A DNA stretch of 6,301 nt, from contig PLGA01000159.1 of NCBI GenBank assembly GCA_003139735.1, positions 1 to 6,301 on the forward strand. The letters are read 5' to 3'. The DNA is from Bryobacterales bacterium (GTDB lineage: Bacteria > Acidobacteriota > Terriglobia > Bryobacterales > Bryobacteraceae). The position numbers were made by a program, and so were the translations under genes. How positions within the stretch are numbered: position 1 is the stretch's first letter; each line of letters opens with the position of its first letter. Below, piece by piece: positions 6,287 to 6,301 of the stretch. The notes under the pieces were generated by a model. The model saw only the letters and a list, made by a program, of their open reading frames with translations. It did not search any database and was not told the origin of the DNA.

Positions 6287-6301
6287 CCTGCGCCGGAAAT
6301 C

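Larger units (their letters stand above)
5925..6301. other. Intergenic region without an intact gene
   Basis: Apart from the hairpin at 5935-5961, the receptor remnant at 5971-6066 and the two palindromic elements from 6132, the stretch 6067-6131 and the last 15 bases show nothing I can identify. No tRNA, transposase or complete open reading frame with family-like sequence was found on either strand. Confidence 0.6.

Overview
The window looks like a piece of an acidobacterial chromosome, most likely of the Solibacter/Bryobacter type. This is an inference from its high G+C content, from a very large TonB-dependent receptor with an N-terminal carboxypeptidase-regulatory-like domain (a family strongly expanded in that phylum), and from palindromic intergenic repeats. 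No rRNA or marker gene is present to prove it.

Bases 1-108 are non-coding and hold a palindromic repeat and a weak terminator-like hairpin. Bases 109-2693 are a tight three-gene operon on the minus strand. It is transcribed in the order Rossmann/DUF2520 protein, then panB, then panC, with a 6-nt gap and a 4-nt overlap between genes. PanB makes ketopantoate and PanC joins pantoate to beta-alanine. The reductase step between them has no panE here, and the NAD(P)-type Rossmann/DUF2520 protein is the obvious local candidate. Bases 2694-2825 are a divergent intergenic region with a perfect inverted repeat and a plausible extended -10 promoter. Bases 2826-5924 on the plus strand encode a complete outer-membrane TonB-dependent receptor of about 1032 residues with a clear signal peptide. 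Its substrate cannot be read from the sequence and it has no visible functional tie to pantothenate.

Bases 5925-6301 contain no intact gene. They hold a hairpin just after the receptor, then on the minus strand the last roughly 30 codons of a second, unrelated-looking TonB-dependent receptor. This remnant loses recognisable homology where a cluster of palindromic elements begins. The last element (6195-6286) can fold into an outer stem enclosing four perfect hairpins. The element before it shares its core with the repeat at base 1, so related repeats bracket the gene block at the 3' ends of its outer genes.

I see no defence system, CRISPR array, tRNA or transposase. The items most worth a second look are the repeat cluster, the receptor remnant beside it, and the likely reductase role of the DUF2520 protein.
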